DNA from: Clostridiales bacterium
GTDB taxonomy: Bacteria; Bacillota; Clostridia; Oscillospirales; Oscillospiraceae
Length of the DNA stretch: 25,486 nucleotides
Assembly (NCBI GenBank): GCA_004556965.1
Contig: SFFE01000017.1
Location: 1 to 25,486 of the forward strand
Direction of reading: 5' to 3'
Part shown: piece after piece, positions 1-8,076 of the stretch
Position numbering within the stretch: the first letter of the stretch is position 1
Layout: each line of letters starts with the position of its first letter
Position numbers and translations under genes: made by a program
The notes under the pieces: generated by a model
The model's database searches: none
The model's input: only the letters and a program-made list of their open reading frames with translations
What the model was told of the DNA's origin: nothing

Positions 1-61
1 GCCGGATAAAGTTTCGAATTTGTCTCGTTTCTTGCTGCTATCCCTTCCTCTTTGGGCAAAA

Positions 62-98
62 CTTGATTTATTCAGCGTTTACTCAAGGGGAAGGCTTT
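62..98. repeat. Left-edge copy of a shared intergenic element
   Basis: Positions 62-82, read on the minus strand, give GTAAACGCTGA followed by an AT-rich tail. The same 21-base block lies at 25430-25450 in the opposite orientation, with 18 of 21 positions equal by eye. Next to it is CTCAAGGGGAAGGCTTT, a motif that recurs after 8000 and, inverted, near 25420. The block sits just downstream of the kinase stop at 131. Positions 1-61 hold no gene I can support. Confidence 0.5.
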
Positions 99-130
99 GC
101 TGCGCTCCTCGCACCCCCAGATGCCGCTTC

Positions 131-1069
131 TTAGTAGTGATACACGCCGCCGCCGATGAATTCGCGCAGCATGGATTCCGGTGCGAGCAGGCCGGGGTCC
201 ACGCTTTCAAACCGCTCCAGCGCGGGCACGATGCTGCGGATCTCGTCGTAGCGCTCCGCGCCCTCCGGCACGGATTCGAGCAGCTCGGCCGCGTAGTACT
301 TCATGACCGAGACCTCGCACGGGAACGACGAGTCAAACTTCAGGTCGGCGCGCTCCTTGTACGGCGAGATGTAGCGCTTCTCGCCGCGGCGGACGTTGGC
401 CCACATGTCGAGTGTGCCGGCGGCGGAGGTGCCGCGGAAGTTGTGGTCGCGCACGAGCCGGCGCAGCAGGCGCATCCACGTGCCCTTGAACACCACGTGC
501 CCGTCGTCGTCCACGACGTTGGAGCGCGCGCTGATGTACAGCCGGAACGCGTCCGGGCAATAGGCGGCGATCTCGTCGTTCAGGGCGTGGATGCCCTCGC
601 AGACGACGACCTCGTCCCTGGCGAGGCGCATGGGCTTGCCGATCGGGCCGGACTGGATACGCGTGACGAAATTGTAGCGCGGAATGTGGATCTCCTCGCC
701 CTTGGCGAGGGCGTTCAGATGCTCGCCGAGCATCGCCATGTCCAGACAGGCGGGGGACTCGAAGTCGATCGCGCCTTCCGGCGTGCGCGGCGCGGTTCTG
801 GGATCGACGGTGCGGAAATAATTGTCCATCGCAAGGCTCTGGCTGCGGATGCCGTGCGCTTCGAGCGCCTCGGCGATCTTCATGGCCGTGGTGGTCTTGC
901 CGCTGCCGGACGGGCCGGACAGCAGCACGATCGGGCAGTCCGCCGCCTTCTCGGCGATGGCGCGCGCCGCGCGCTCGATCTTTGCCGCGTACGCTGCGTC
1001 GCACGCGTCCAGAAACCCCTTCGGGTCGGTTTGAATTTCGTGGTTGATCTCGCTCAGACGATAGCTCAT
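131..1069 (-). CDS. Uridine kinase-family nucleoside kinase
   Basis: This is a cytoplasmic P-loop kinase of 312 residues that probably phosphorylates a nucleoside such as uridine or cytidine with ATP or GTP. A Walker A motif GPSGSGKTT lies at residues 52-60. It is followed by a MDNYFRT segment near 81-87, where uridine kinases bind the nucleoside, and by CEGIHALN near 159-166, typical of the uridine kinase/phosphoribulokinase fold. Many Firmicute relatives carry an N-terminal TGS-type extension. This protein has only about 45 residues before Walker A, so it is the short form. The ATG at 1069 is preceded by an AAAGGAAG-like ribosome site at a rather long distance. It is the last gene of a minus-strand run, 48 bases after hemZ, and may be cotranscribed. 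The exact substrate cannot be read from the sequence. Confidence 0.85.
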   Translation of the reverse strand: MSYRLSEINHEIQTDPKGFLDACDAAYAAKIERAARAIAEKAADCPIVLLSGPSGSGKTTTAMKIAEALEAHGIRSQSLAMDNYFRTVDPRTAPRTPEGAIDFESPACLDMAMLGEHLNALAKGEEIHIPRYNFVTRIQSGPIGKPMRLARDEVVVCEGIHALNDEIAAYCPDAFRLYISARSNVVDDDGHVVFKGTWMRLLRRLVRDHNFRGTSAAGTLDMWANVRRGEKRYISPYKERADLKFDSSFPCEVSVMKYYAAELLESVPEGAERYDEIRSIVPALERFESVDPGLLAPESMLREFIGGGVYHY

Positions 1070-1117
1070 GATGCAGGATTCTTCCTTTCCAAAAACGTTG
1101 CGTAAAGAGCCGGTTCT

Positions 1118-2590
1118 TTATTCCGTCTTCCCTTCGTAAAACGCCCGTATGATCTGCTTGTTTTCACAGATACGGTCGATGTTCGCGATGTATTCCTGCG
1201 GATATTTCGGGTCGAACGCGCGGCGGATTTTGCCGCCGCCGACCAGCTTCGTGGAGGCGCCGCCGCCCATGGCGATGATGCTGCAAAGCTCCTCCATGAT
1301 GCAGATGTTGTAAAGATTCTCAAAGCCCGGCAGTGTCCAGCCAACGTTCTCAAACCCGCCGGACATGAATTTCTGCCGGTAGAGGTAATACGGCGCGTAG
1401 CCCGCCGCCGTGAGCGCTTGCCCGGCATAGTCGAGCATCTGCCCGACCGCCGCCGCGTCCGGCAGCGCGCCGCCGTGCTCCGTGAGGTACGAGCCCTTCT
1501 TGCGCGAGAGCGTGTGCACCGTGATATTCTCCGGCCGCAGCGCGAGCACCTCGTCGATCGAGCGGCAAAAGCCCGCCGCCGTGTCCGACGGCAGCCCCGC
1601 GATCAGGTCCATGTTCACCGCGAAGCCGCCCGCCTCGCGGGTGAGCGCGAGCGCGTCGCGGATCGCCTGCGCGGTGTGCCGGCGGCCGATGGCCTCCAGC
1701 ACGCGGTCGTCCATCGTCTGGGGGTTCACGCTGATGCGCCCAACGCCGTGAAGACGCAAAATTTCGAGTTTATCGGACTGGATCGTGTCCGGCCTCCCTG
1801 CTTCCACCGTGGACTCGCGCAGCGCTGAGAGGTCAAATTCCGCCTCCAGCGCGCGAAACAGCGCGTCGAGCTGCTGTGCAGAGAGCGTGGTGGGCGTGCC
1901 GCCGCCGACATAGAGCGACACGACGCGCAGCCCCAGCCCGTTCACGACGGCGGCGGTGGCGCGCACCTCGCGCAGCAGCGCGTCGAAAAACGGGGCGATG
2001 AGCGCCATGCTCTTTTCGACCGACTGGCTCACAAAGCTGCAGTACGCGCAGCGCGTGGGGCAGAACGGGATGCCGACGTACAGGCACACGTCCCGCGGTT
2101 TGAGGGACGCCTTCGCGGCCATGGTGGCGTGCGAGGTCTGCAGGCAGAGCGTTGCCCGCTCCGGCGAGACGTCGAAGTTCTGCTGAAACGTTCGTACCGC
2201 GGCCGCGTCGCTGAGTCCGCCTGCGAGCAGACCCGCCATGAGCTTGCCGGGGCGCACGCCGGTGAGCGCGCCCCACACGGGCTTTTCGACTCCGGCGGCG
2301 AGCGCCGCGCGGTAGAACGACCGCTTCACGGCGCGGGAGAGCAGCCGGTCGGCGGTCACATCGTCGGTCAGTGCGGCGGTCTTCACGGCGGCGCGGCCGT
2401 GATACACGGCGCCGCCGCGCGTCAGGCGGCAGGTGACGGTGGCATAGGTCCCGCCGCGCCGCAGCGTGAGCACAGCCCCGTCGCCGCTTTCGGGGGCTTC
2501 TGGATATTCCGGGCGTTCGTCCGGAAACAGCATGAGCAGGATCTGCTCCGCCGCATACCGGTAATCGTGCCCGATCAGGTACAGTTTCAT
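1118..2590 (-). CDS. hemZ: Radical SAM coproporphyrinogen dehydrogenase-like HemZ
   Basis: This is a 490-residue radical SAM protein of the HemZ/HemW group. Family members are annotated as oxygen-independent coproporphyrinogen III dehydrogenases or heme chaperones. The cluster motif CPTRCAYC (Cys177, 181, 184) follows the lead-in YVGIPF, and a GGGTPT motif near residue 230 belongs to the SAM-binding barrel. The segment GALTGVRPGKL near 107-117 and the C-terminal run ENLYNICIMEEL are characteristic of HemZ rather than HemN. The ATG at 2590 lies 8 bases beyond the stop of the upstream membrane protein gene. Its GGAG site overlaps that gene's end, so the two are probably translationally coupled. 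No other heme genes are present, so a role in heme synthesis here is inferred from family only. Confidence 0.9.
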   Translation of the reverse strand: MKLYLIGHDYRYAAEQILLMLFPDERPEYPEAPESGDGAVLTLRRGGTYATVTCRLTRGGAVYHGRAAVKTAALTDDVTADRLLSRAVKRSFYRAALAAGVEKPVWGALTGVRPGKLMAGLLAGGLSDAAAVRTFQQNFDVSPERATLCLQTSHATMAAKASLKPRDVCLYVGIPFCPTRCAYCSFVSQSVEKSMALIAPFFDALLREVRATAAVVNGLGLRVVSLYVGGGTPTTLSAQQLDALFRALEAEFDLSALRESTVEAGRPDTIQSDKLEILRLHGVGRISVNPQTMDDRVLEAIGRRHTAQAIRDALALTREAGGFAVNMDLIAGLPSDTAAGFCRSIDEVLALRPENITVHTLSRKKGSYLTEHGGALPDAAAVGQMLDYAGQALTAAGYAPYYLYRQKFMSGGFENVGWTLPGFENLYNICIMEELCSIIAMGGGASTKLVGGGKIRRAFDPKYPQEYIANIDRICENKQIIRAFYEGKTE

Positions 2591-2598
2591 GCGTATCG

Positions 2599-3579
2599 TT
2601 ACTCCGCTTTGTGGTCTTTGGAGCCGTTTTTCCGCTCCTGGAACTTGTCATGCAGCTTCGTGAACGCGCGGCCGTAGGTCTTGCCCTCGCGCAGGGCGGG
2701 GAAGGCCTTGTTGATGCGGTCGTGGACGTAGTTGCGGCGGCCGAGCAGCTCCTCGCGCTTTTGCAGCAGCTCCGCGCGGCGCGCTTCGAGCGACTGGCGG
2801 TAAGCCTCGCCGCGCTCCTGCGCGGCCTGCCTGTGTTCGGCGCTCTTTTCCTGCATGGCCTGCTTGAATTCGGCATTCTTCTCCGCAAGGTCGGCGGCCT
2901 TTTCCTGCATGGCCTGCTTGAACTCGGCGTTCTTCTCGGCAAGATCGGCGTGGAGCTCCTCGCCGCGCGCCTTGGCGCCGGAGGCGCCCCTGTAGATGTT
3001 CTCGCCGATCTCGTCGGACACGGCGGTGAGCGCGTCCTCAATGGACTGAATGGCGCGCAGCCGCTTCGGCAGCTTGCACACCTCGATGATCGTGACGATG
3101 TGGTCGGCGACCCACGCCGTGCCGAACACGGCCAGCAGAATCCAGCCGAGCGTCATGGGGACGAGGTTCACGAGCTTCACGATGAGCGGGTGGATCAGAT
3201 CGACGACCACCACGCAGGCGACGCCCCATGCCAGCGAAAACTCCAGACAGATGTAGCCCTTGATGTTCAGCGGACGGTTGGTATAGTCCCACCACTTGTC
3301 GTGGAACAGCTTTTCGAGCACCCAGCCGGTGAGAAACTCCAGCACGGACGTGAACACCACGCTGCCGAGGAACAAAATCAGCAGATTGTCCTTGAGCGGC
3401 TCCAGCACGAGCAGCACGGACAGCACGCCGAAGCCGTAGATCGAGCAGATCGGCCCGTTGACAAAGCCGCGGTTGACGAATTTGCCCTGCCGGACGGCCT
3501 GAAACGCGACCTCGGTACACCAGCCGAGGAAGCCGTAGAGGAAGAAGAACCACAGGATCTGGAACCAGGTGTAGCGCAC
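2599..3579 (-). CDS. CmpB-type multipass membrane protein with coiled-coil tail
   Basis: This 326-residue protein resembles the family annotated 'putative ABC transporter permease' (CmpB-like, PF06541). The diagnostic N-terminus runs FLGWCTEVAFQAV, then GKFVNRGFVNGPICSIYGFG. About five hydrophobic segments fill residues 5-165. Residues 185-326 are a charged, Ala/Glu/Lys-rich helical tail likely to form a cytoplasmic coiled coil, including two near-identical 18-residue repeats (212-229 and 230-247). The start is GTG at 3579. It is preferred because AAGGGAG lies 7 bases upstream and the hydrophobic helix begins immediately. It is the first gene of the run ending in hemZ and the kinase. No ATPase partner is nearby, so a transport role is unproven. 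The tail is longer than I expect for the basic family domain. Confidence 0.75.
   Translation of the reverse strand: MRYTWFQILWFFFLYGFLGWCTEVAFQAVRQGKFVNRGFVNGPICSIYGFGVLSVLLVLEPLKDNLLILFLGSVVFTSVLEFLTGWVLEKLFHDKWWDYTNRPLNIKGYICLEFSLAWGVACVVVVDLIHPLIVKLVNLVPMTLGWILLAVFGTAWVADHIVTIIEVCKLPKRLRAIQSIEDALTAVSDEIGENIYRGASGAKARGEELHADLAEKNAEFKQAMQEKAADLAEKNAEFKQAMQEKSAEHRQAAQERGEAYRQSLEARRAELLQKREELLGRRNYVHDRINKAFPALREGKTYGRAFTKLHDKFQERKNGSKDHKAE
2839..2946 (-). repeat. 54-bp in-frame tandem duplication
   Basis: Two adjacent 54-base units (2893-2946 and 2839-2892) encode the same 16-residue string, starting DLAEKNAEF and ending QAMQEK. The units differ at several synonymous positions. A third degenerate unit (AEHRQAAQE) follows. 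The 18-residue period suits a helical coiled coil. Confidence 0.85.
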
Positions 3580-3671
3580 AAAAAGACTCCCTTCGCTTGC
3601 ATCGGATAATATCTCTAACTTATCATTCTAGCGAGTTTTTTTGGGTTCGTCTATGGGCAAAATCACCAATT

Positions 3672-3721
3672 TGTGCAAAAAACGAGAAATGTTGAAAATT
3701 CGGTGGAAAAGCTGTGGAAAA
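3672..3721 (+). promoter_or_regulatory. Array of four TGTGGAAAA-like 9-mers
   Basis: In the AT-rich gap upstream of the CmpB-like gene there are TGTGCAAAA (3672), TGTTGAAAA (3690), GGTGGAAAA (3702) and TGTGGAAAA (3713), all in the same orientation. The last is one base from the DnaA box TGTGGATAA and the others are two bases away. A similar set occurs at 14160-14189. Binding is a guess. Confidence 0.3.
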
Positions 3722-3811
3722 CCGCGAAATCGTTTTTCTTTCTTTGCTTTCTTTCGAGAGGGTTTGGTTGTGTTAGGTACTGTTGTGTACTGTAGGTGCG
3801 TGACTGTCACG

Positions 3812-3919
3812 GCAGCGTCAGAACGGACTCGTTCCGTTCTGACGCTGCGTAAACGCACCGTCGTCACGTCCACTCCTCCGTTCTTCCTTTCCCAGACGCA
3901 AGCCGAGCTTGCGGCTGGG
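3812..3919. repeat. Palindromic intergenic repeat, copy A
   Basis: A perfect 16-bp stem (3812-3827 with 3833-3848, 5-base loop) is built from GCAGCGTCAGAACGGA and its complement. After a TTCTTCCTT block comes a second hairpin, 3891-3902 with 3908-3919, of the form CCCAGACGCAAG/CTTGCGGCTGGG. Both parts recur elsewhere in the window. From 3920 to 4050 is GC-rich sequence with a TCAGTCGGCTCCGCC piece of another repeat type. No gene is supported in 3580-4118. Confidence 0.75.
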
Positions 3920-4051
3920 GAGTGTGCACCACACGAAAATGTCGAGGCTCCCGCCGCAGCGCGGCATTGCCCTCATCAGTCGGCTCCGCCCCCGCTTGCC
4001 CCCGTTACCGGGAGCGAACCGGGGACGCCTCCCTATGGTCGTAAAAAGCAG

Positions 4052-4111
4052 AATGACAGTGCCGGCCGATGGGATGCCGCTTGCGGCACCCCATGACCTT
4101 GCGCTGTCATT
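4052..4111. repeat. Nested hairpin downstream of pyruvate carboxylase
   Basis: An outer stem AATGACAG/CTGTCATT (4052-4059 with 4104-4111) encloses an inner near-palindrome of 12-base arms (4069-4080 with 4083-4094, one mismatch). It lies 8 bases past the pyc stop on the minus strand, so it could act as a terminator or 3' stabilising structure. There is no clear U-tract. Confidence 0.5.
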
Positions 4112-4118
4112 TTGAGCT

Positions 4119-7100
4119 TTATTTGATCGTGAGCAGCAGCTCGCCTGCCTTGACGGACTGGTTGGCCTTGATGAACACCTCGTCCACCGTGCCTTCCATG
4201 CGCGCGACGACGCTGGTCTCCATCTTCATGGCTTCGATCACGACGAGCACGTCGTTCTCCTTGACCTTGTCGCCCGGCTTGACGTTGATCTTCGACACCA
4301 TGCCGGGGATCGACGCGCCGGCCTGGCTCTTGTCGTTCGGGTCGGCCATGACCGTCTGCTTCACGGAGTCCGCAGCCGTCGGGTCGGGCACGGCCACCTC
4401 GCGGCGCATGCCGTTGAGCTCGAACTGCACGTTGCGCGTGCCGTCGTCGTTCCGGTCGCCGAGACCGAGGTACTTGATGACGAGCGTCTTGCCGTCCTCG
4501 ATGTTGATCTTGTTCGTCTCGCCGATGGCCATGCCGTTGAAGAACACATGGCTGCCCATGCGCATGATGTAGCCATACTCCTTGCGGTGGCGGATGTATT
4601 CCTCGTACACCTTCGGGTACATCGCGTAGGAGATGAGCGAGCGCGGCTCCTCGTAGTTCGGATAGAACTTGCGGATCTCGTGGCGGAGCTGTTCCCAATC
4701 GACGGGCGGCAGCAGGTCGCCGGGACGGCAGGTGATCGGCTTTTCGCCCTTGAGCACCACGCGCTGCAGGTCTTCGGGGAAGCCGCAGGGCGGCTGACCC
4801 ATCATGCCCTTGAAGTAGCTCACGACGCTGTCCGGGAAGGCGAGATGGTCGCCCTTTTCCACGATGTTCTCCGGCGTGAGGTCGTTCTGCACCATGAAGA
4901 TCGCAAGGTCGCCCACCATCTTGGACGACGGCGTGACCTTGATGATGTCGCCCAGCATGAGGTTGACGGTGCGGTACATCTCCTTGACCTCCTCAAAGCG
5001 GTGGCCGAGACCGAGCGCCGCGACCTGCGGCTGCAGGTTCGTGTACTGGCCGCCGGGGATCTCGTAGCGGTAGATGTCCGTGACGGGGAGCTTCAGGCCC
5101 TTGTCGAAGCTCTCGTAGCGCAGGCGCACGTCCGCCCAGTAGTTGGCCAGCTCCTGCAGGCGCTGCGGGTCAAAGCCCGTGTCGCGCTCCTGCCCGCGCA
5201 GCGCTTCCACGAGCGCGTTCATGCTCGGCTGACTGGTGAGGTTCGCCATCGGACCCATCGCGGTGTCCACGATGTCGCACCCGGCCTCCGCCGCCATGAG
5301 GTAGGTGGCGAGCTGGTTGCCGGTGGTGTTGTGCGTGTGCAGGTGGATCGGGATGCCGATCTCCTGCTTGAGCGTGGAGATGAGCTTCTTCGCGGCGTAC
5401 GGCTTGAGCAGGCCGGACATGTCCTTGATGCACAGCGAGTGCGCGCCGCGGCGCTCCAGCTCCTTAGCGAGGTTGACATAATATTCGAGCGTGTACCGGT
5501 CGCGCGTCGGGTCGAGGATGTCGCCCGTGTAGCACATGGTGGCTTCGAGGAACTTGTTCTGCTTGAGCACCTCGTCCATGGCGACCTCCATGTTCGGCAG
5601 CCAGTTCAGGGAGTCGAACACGCGGAACACGTCGATGCCCTCGCGTGCCGCCTCGGCGACGAACGCGCGCACGAGATTGTCCGGATAGCTCGCGTAGCCC
5701 ACGAGATTGGAGCCGCGCAGCAGCATCTGGAACGGGATGTTCGGGATCTTCTCGCGCAGCATCTCCAGACGCTCCCACGGCGATTCGTGCAGGAAGCGGT
5801 AGGCGGTGTCGAACGTGGCGCCGCCCCACATCTCGAGCGAGAAGCAGTCGGCGAGGATGTCGGCCGTGCCGTCCGCGCCCTTGACCATGTCGCGCGTGCG
5901 CAGACGGGTCGAGAGCAGCGACTGGTGCGCGTCGCGCATCGTGGTGTCGGTGATGAGCAGCTTTTTCTGGTTCAGCACCCAGTCCTTCACGGCCTCGGGG
6001 CCGTCGGTGTCGAGCAGGAACTTCAGGCCGTCCTTCTTCCGGATCTCGCGCTGCGGCTGCGGGAAGCGCGGCGTGTCGTACTGGTGGCGGTCGATGTCCG
6101 GGTTGTTGACCTGAATGTTTGCGATGTACTTCAGCACGCGGGTCGCGCGGTCGCGGGATTCGGTGAACTCAAACAGCTCCGGCGTCTCGTCGATGAACTT
6201 CGTGTGGCACTTGCCGGCGATGAACGTCGGGTGGTTGAGGATGTTCGTCACGAAGGGGATGTTCGTCTTCACGCCGCGCACGTGCTCCTCGCTCAGGGCG
6301 CGGGTGGCCTTGCGGCACACGGCGGGGAAGGTGCAGTCCCAGCTCGTGACCTTGACGAGCAGGGAGTCGTAGTAGGGGGAGATGGTCGTGCCTGTGCCGA
6401 CGTTGCCGCCGTCGAGACGCACGCCGAAGCCGCCGCCGCTGCGGTAGCTCGCGATGCGGCCGTTGTCGGGCGCGAAGTTGTTGGCCGGGTCCTCGGTCGT
6501 CACGCGGCACTGGATGGCGTAGCCGTTGATGCGCAGATCCTCCTGCTTTTCGAGACCGATCTCCGGATGGCTCACGGGGTAACCCTGCGCGATGAGGATC
6601 TGGGCGCGCACGAGGTCGATGCTCGTGACCATTTCGGTGACGGTGTGCTCGACCTGAATGCGGGGGTTCATCTCGATGAAGTAGTGGTTGCCGTCGCGGT
6701 CCACGAGGAATTCCACGGTGCCGGCGTTCACGTAGCCGACGGCCTTGGCGATCTTCACGGCGTCGTTGTGCAGCTGCTCGCGCACGCTCTCCGGCACGCT
6801 CCACGCCGGGGCGAACTCCACGACCTTCTGGTAGCGGCGCTGCAGCGAGCAGTCGCGCTCGCCGAGATGGCGCACGTTGCCGTACTGGTCGGCGAGAATC
6901 TGCACCTCGATGTGCTTCGGCTCGACGAGGTACTTCTCGATGAAGATGTCGTCGTTGCCGAAGGCCTTGTGCGCCTCGCTCTTGACGAGATCGAACGCGG
7001 GGATGACGTCCTCGGGCATTTCGCACAGGCGCATGCCGCGGCCGCCGCCGCCGGCCGCCGCCTTCAGAATGACGGGGAAGCCGAAGCTGATGGCCTTTTC

Positions 7101-7550
7101 CAGCGCCTCCTTCCCGTCGCGCAGCGGCTCGGTGCAGCCGGGCACGATGGGCACGCCGCACTCCAGCGCGACCTGCTTGGCGGAGAGCTTGTCGCCCATG
7201 ATGCCGAGAATGTCGGACGGCGGGCCGATGAAGGTGATGCCGTTTTCCTCACAGGCGCGGGCGAAGTCGGCGTTTTCGGACAGAAAGCCGTAGCCGGGGT
7301 GGATGGCGTCCACGCCGCGGCGCTTGGCGAGGTCGATGATTTCCGGGATGTCGAGATATGCGCCCAGCGGGCTCTTGTTTTCGCCGATCAGGTACGCCTC
7401 GTCGGCCTTCGTGCGGAACAGACTGAAGGTGTCCTCCTTGGAGTACATGGCGACGGTATGGATGCCGAGATCATAGCAGGCGCGGAAGATGCGCACCGCG
7501 ATCTCGCCGCGGTTGGCGGCCAGAATCTTGTTAAAGGTTTTTTCTGACAC
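4119..7550 (-). CDS. pyc: Pyruvate carboxylase
   Basis: This 1143-residue biotin enzyme converts pyruvate, bicarbonate and ATP to oxaloacetate, feeding the TCA cycle and gluconeogenesis. The biotin carboxylase domain fills roughly residues 5-455, with glycine-rich KAAAGGGGRGMR at 163-174 and RIQVEHTVTE at 297-306. The carboxyltransferase domain starts near 530 with the metal-site motif DTTMRDAHQS at 535-544. The C-terminal carrier domain has AMKM, with the biotinylated Lys near 1109. The length matches the single-chain family. The start is GTG at 7550, with AAAGGAG 7 bases upstream and the conserved KILAANRGEIA a few residues in. An in-frame ATG at 7637 would lie at or before the predicted transcription start, so it is rejected. 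No biotin ligase gene is in the window. Confidence 0.97.
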   Translation of the reverse strand: MSEKTFNKILAANRGEIAVRIFRACYDLGIHTVAMYSKEDTFSLFRTKADEAYLIGENKSPLGAYLDIPEIIDLAKRRGVDAIHPGYGFLSENADFARACEENGITFIGPPSDILGIMGDKLSAKQVALECGVPIVPGCTEPLRDGKEALEKAISFGFPVILKAAAGGGGRGMRLCEMPEDVIPAFDLVKSEAHKAFGNDDIFIEKYLVEPKHIEVQILADQYGNVRHLGERDCSLQRRYQKVVEFAPAWSVPESVREQLHNDAVKIAKAVGYVNAGTVEFLVDRDGNHYFIEMNPRIQVEHTVTEMVTSIDLVRAQILIAQGYPVSHPEIGLEKQEDLRINGYAIQCRVTTEDPANNFAPDNGRIASYRSGGGFGVRLDGGNVGTGTTISPYYDSLLVKVTSWDCTFPAVCRKATRALSEEHVRGVKTNIPFVTNILNHPTFIAGKCHTKFIDETPELFEFTESRDRATRVLKYIANIQVNNPDIDRHQYDTPRFPQPQREIRKKDGLKFLLDTDGPEAVKDWVLNQKKLLITDTTMRDAHQSLLSTRLRTRDMVKGADGTADILADCFSLEMWGGATFDTAYRFLHESPWERLEMLREKIPNIPFQMLLRGSNLVGYASYPDNLVRAFVAEAAREGIDVFRVFDSLNWLPNMEVAMDEVLKQNKFLEATMCYTGDILDPTRDRYTLEYYVNLAKELERRGAHSLCIKDMSGLLKPYAAKKLISTLKQEIGIPIHLHTHNTTGNQLATYLMAAEAGCDIVDTAMGPMANLTSQPSMNALVEALRGQERDTGFDPQRLQELANYWADVRLRYESFDKGLKLPVTDIYRYEIPGGQYTNLQPQVAALGLGHRFEEVKEMYRTVNLMLGDIIKVTPSSKMVGDLAIFMVQNDLTPENIVEKGDHLAFPDSVVSYFKGMMGQPPCGFPEDLQRVVLKGEKPITCRPGDLLPPVDWEQLRHEIRKFYPNYEEPRSLISYAMYPKVYEEYIRHRKEYGYIMRMGSHVFFNGMAIGETNKINIEDGKTLVIKYLGLGDRNDDGTRNVQFELNGMRREVAVPDPTAADSVKQTVMADPNDKSQAGASIPGMVSKINVKPGDKVKENDVLVVIEAMKMETSVVARMEGTVDEVFIKANQSVKAGELLLTIK

Positions 7551-7646
7551 AGATGGGCTCCTTTCCGGCTGCGCGCATTGCGCAGCGAAGTTCTCAGCCC
7601 GCTCCCCGCGCCGGGAGACACGTTCGGGAGCGGTCATAACGCTGGA

Positions 7647-7675
7647 ATTATATCATATATCAGTAACAATATAAA
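7647..7675 (-). promoter_or_regulatory. Promoter for pyruvate carboxylase
   Basis: On the minus strand a perfect TATAAT (7647-7652) lies 17 bases from TTTATA (7670-7675, 4 of 6 matches to TTGACA) in a very AT-rich stretch. Transcription would begin near 7640, leaving a leader of about 90 bases before the GTG start. Confidence 0.6.
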
Positions 7676-7745
7676 TAAAAAAGTTCTAAAAATTTCAATA
7701 ATCTGAATTCTGTCAATCTTTTGCCTGAAAAGGGGCTTGACGCCG

Positions 7746-7754
7746 TGGTATAAT
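7746..7754 (+). promoter_or_regulatory. Extended -10 promoter next to repeat copy B
   Basis: TGGTATAAT is a perfect extended -10 (TGnTATAAT). No good -35 is present at 16-18 bases; TTGCCT lies 22 bases away. Transcription would start inside the adjacent repeat and run to thiN with a leader of about 315 bases. I saw no TPP riboswitch signature in that leader. Confidence 0.45.
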
Positions 7755-8000
7755 CAGAATGGACTTGTTCCATTCCGCTTCCCCGGCAAGCGGCGGAAGC
7801 TCCGTATCCGCTTCCCCATTCTTCATCGTCGCGTCACGACCACTTCGTTGGGTCGCGCCGCGAGGAGACGGGTGCGTAACGCACCCCCGCATCCCCCAGA
7901 CGCAAGCTTGACTTGCGGCTGGGTAAGGAAGAACGGGGAAATGGATGTGGAGCTTTCCGGCTTGCCCGGGAAGCGGAACGCAATGCCCCCGTTCTGACGC
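7754..8000. repeat. MITE-like element with long terminal inverted repeats, copy B
   Basis: This is the fullest copy. The left arm (7754-7824) and right arm (7925-8000) are imperfect inverted copies of each other, each starting at TCAGAA from the outside and containing TTCCGCTTCCC and TTCCCC(A/G)TTCTTC. The centre has hairpins at 7831-7861 (loop around CACTTCGTTGG), 7871-7885 and 7895-7923 (loop CTTGA). The right arm matches 25151-25226 at 74 of 76 positions by eye. It fills most of the thiN upstream gap. Confidence 0.8.
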
Positions 8001-8076
8001 GAGGGGAAGGCTTTGGGGCTGCACCCCATGCCGCACCTCGTTCTTTCACCATTCTTACCCGAAAGAGGTCTTCACC

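Noticed and set aside
1..61. Possible start of a coding region on the minus strand leaving the window on the left
   Set aside because: Short frames are open for about 20 codons, but there is no ribosome site or convincing start codon and too little sequence to judge.
4548..7547. 999-codon open frame on the plus strand opposite pyruvate carboxylase
   Set aside because: It is a shadow of the GC-rich pyc codons. Its translation is low-complexity Arg/Ala/Val/His with no domain, while the minus strand encodes a complete pyruvate carboxylase.
7551..7637. 29-residue N-terminal extension of pyruvate carboxylase from ATG 7637
   Set aside because: The extension begins at or upstream of the predicted transcription start, while the GTG at 7550 has a strong ribosome site and gives the family's usual length.
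7760..8076. Possible TPP riboswitch in front of thiN
   Set aside because: The conserved TPP-box phrases are not visible; the leader is accounted for by a dispersed repeat found elsewhere before unrelated genes.
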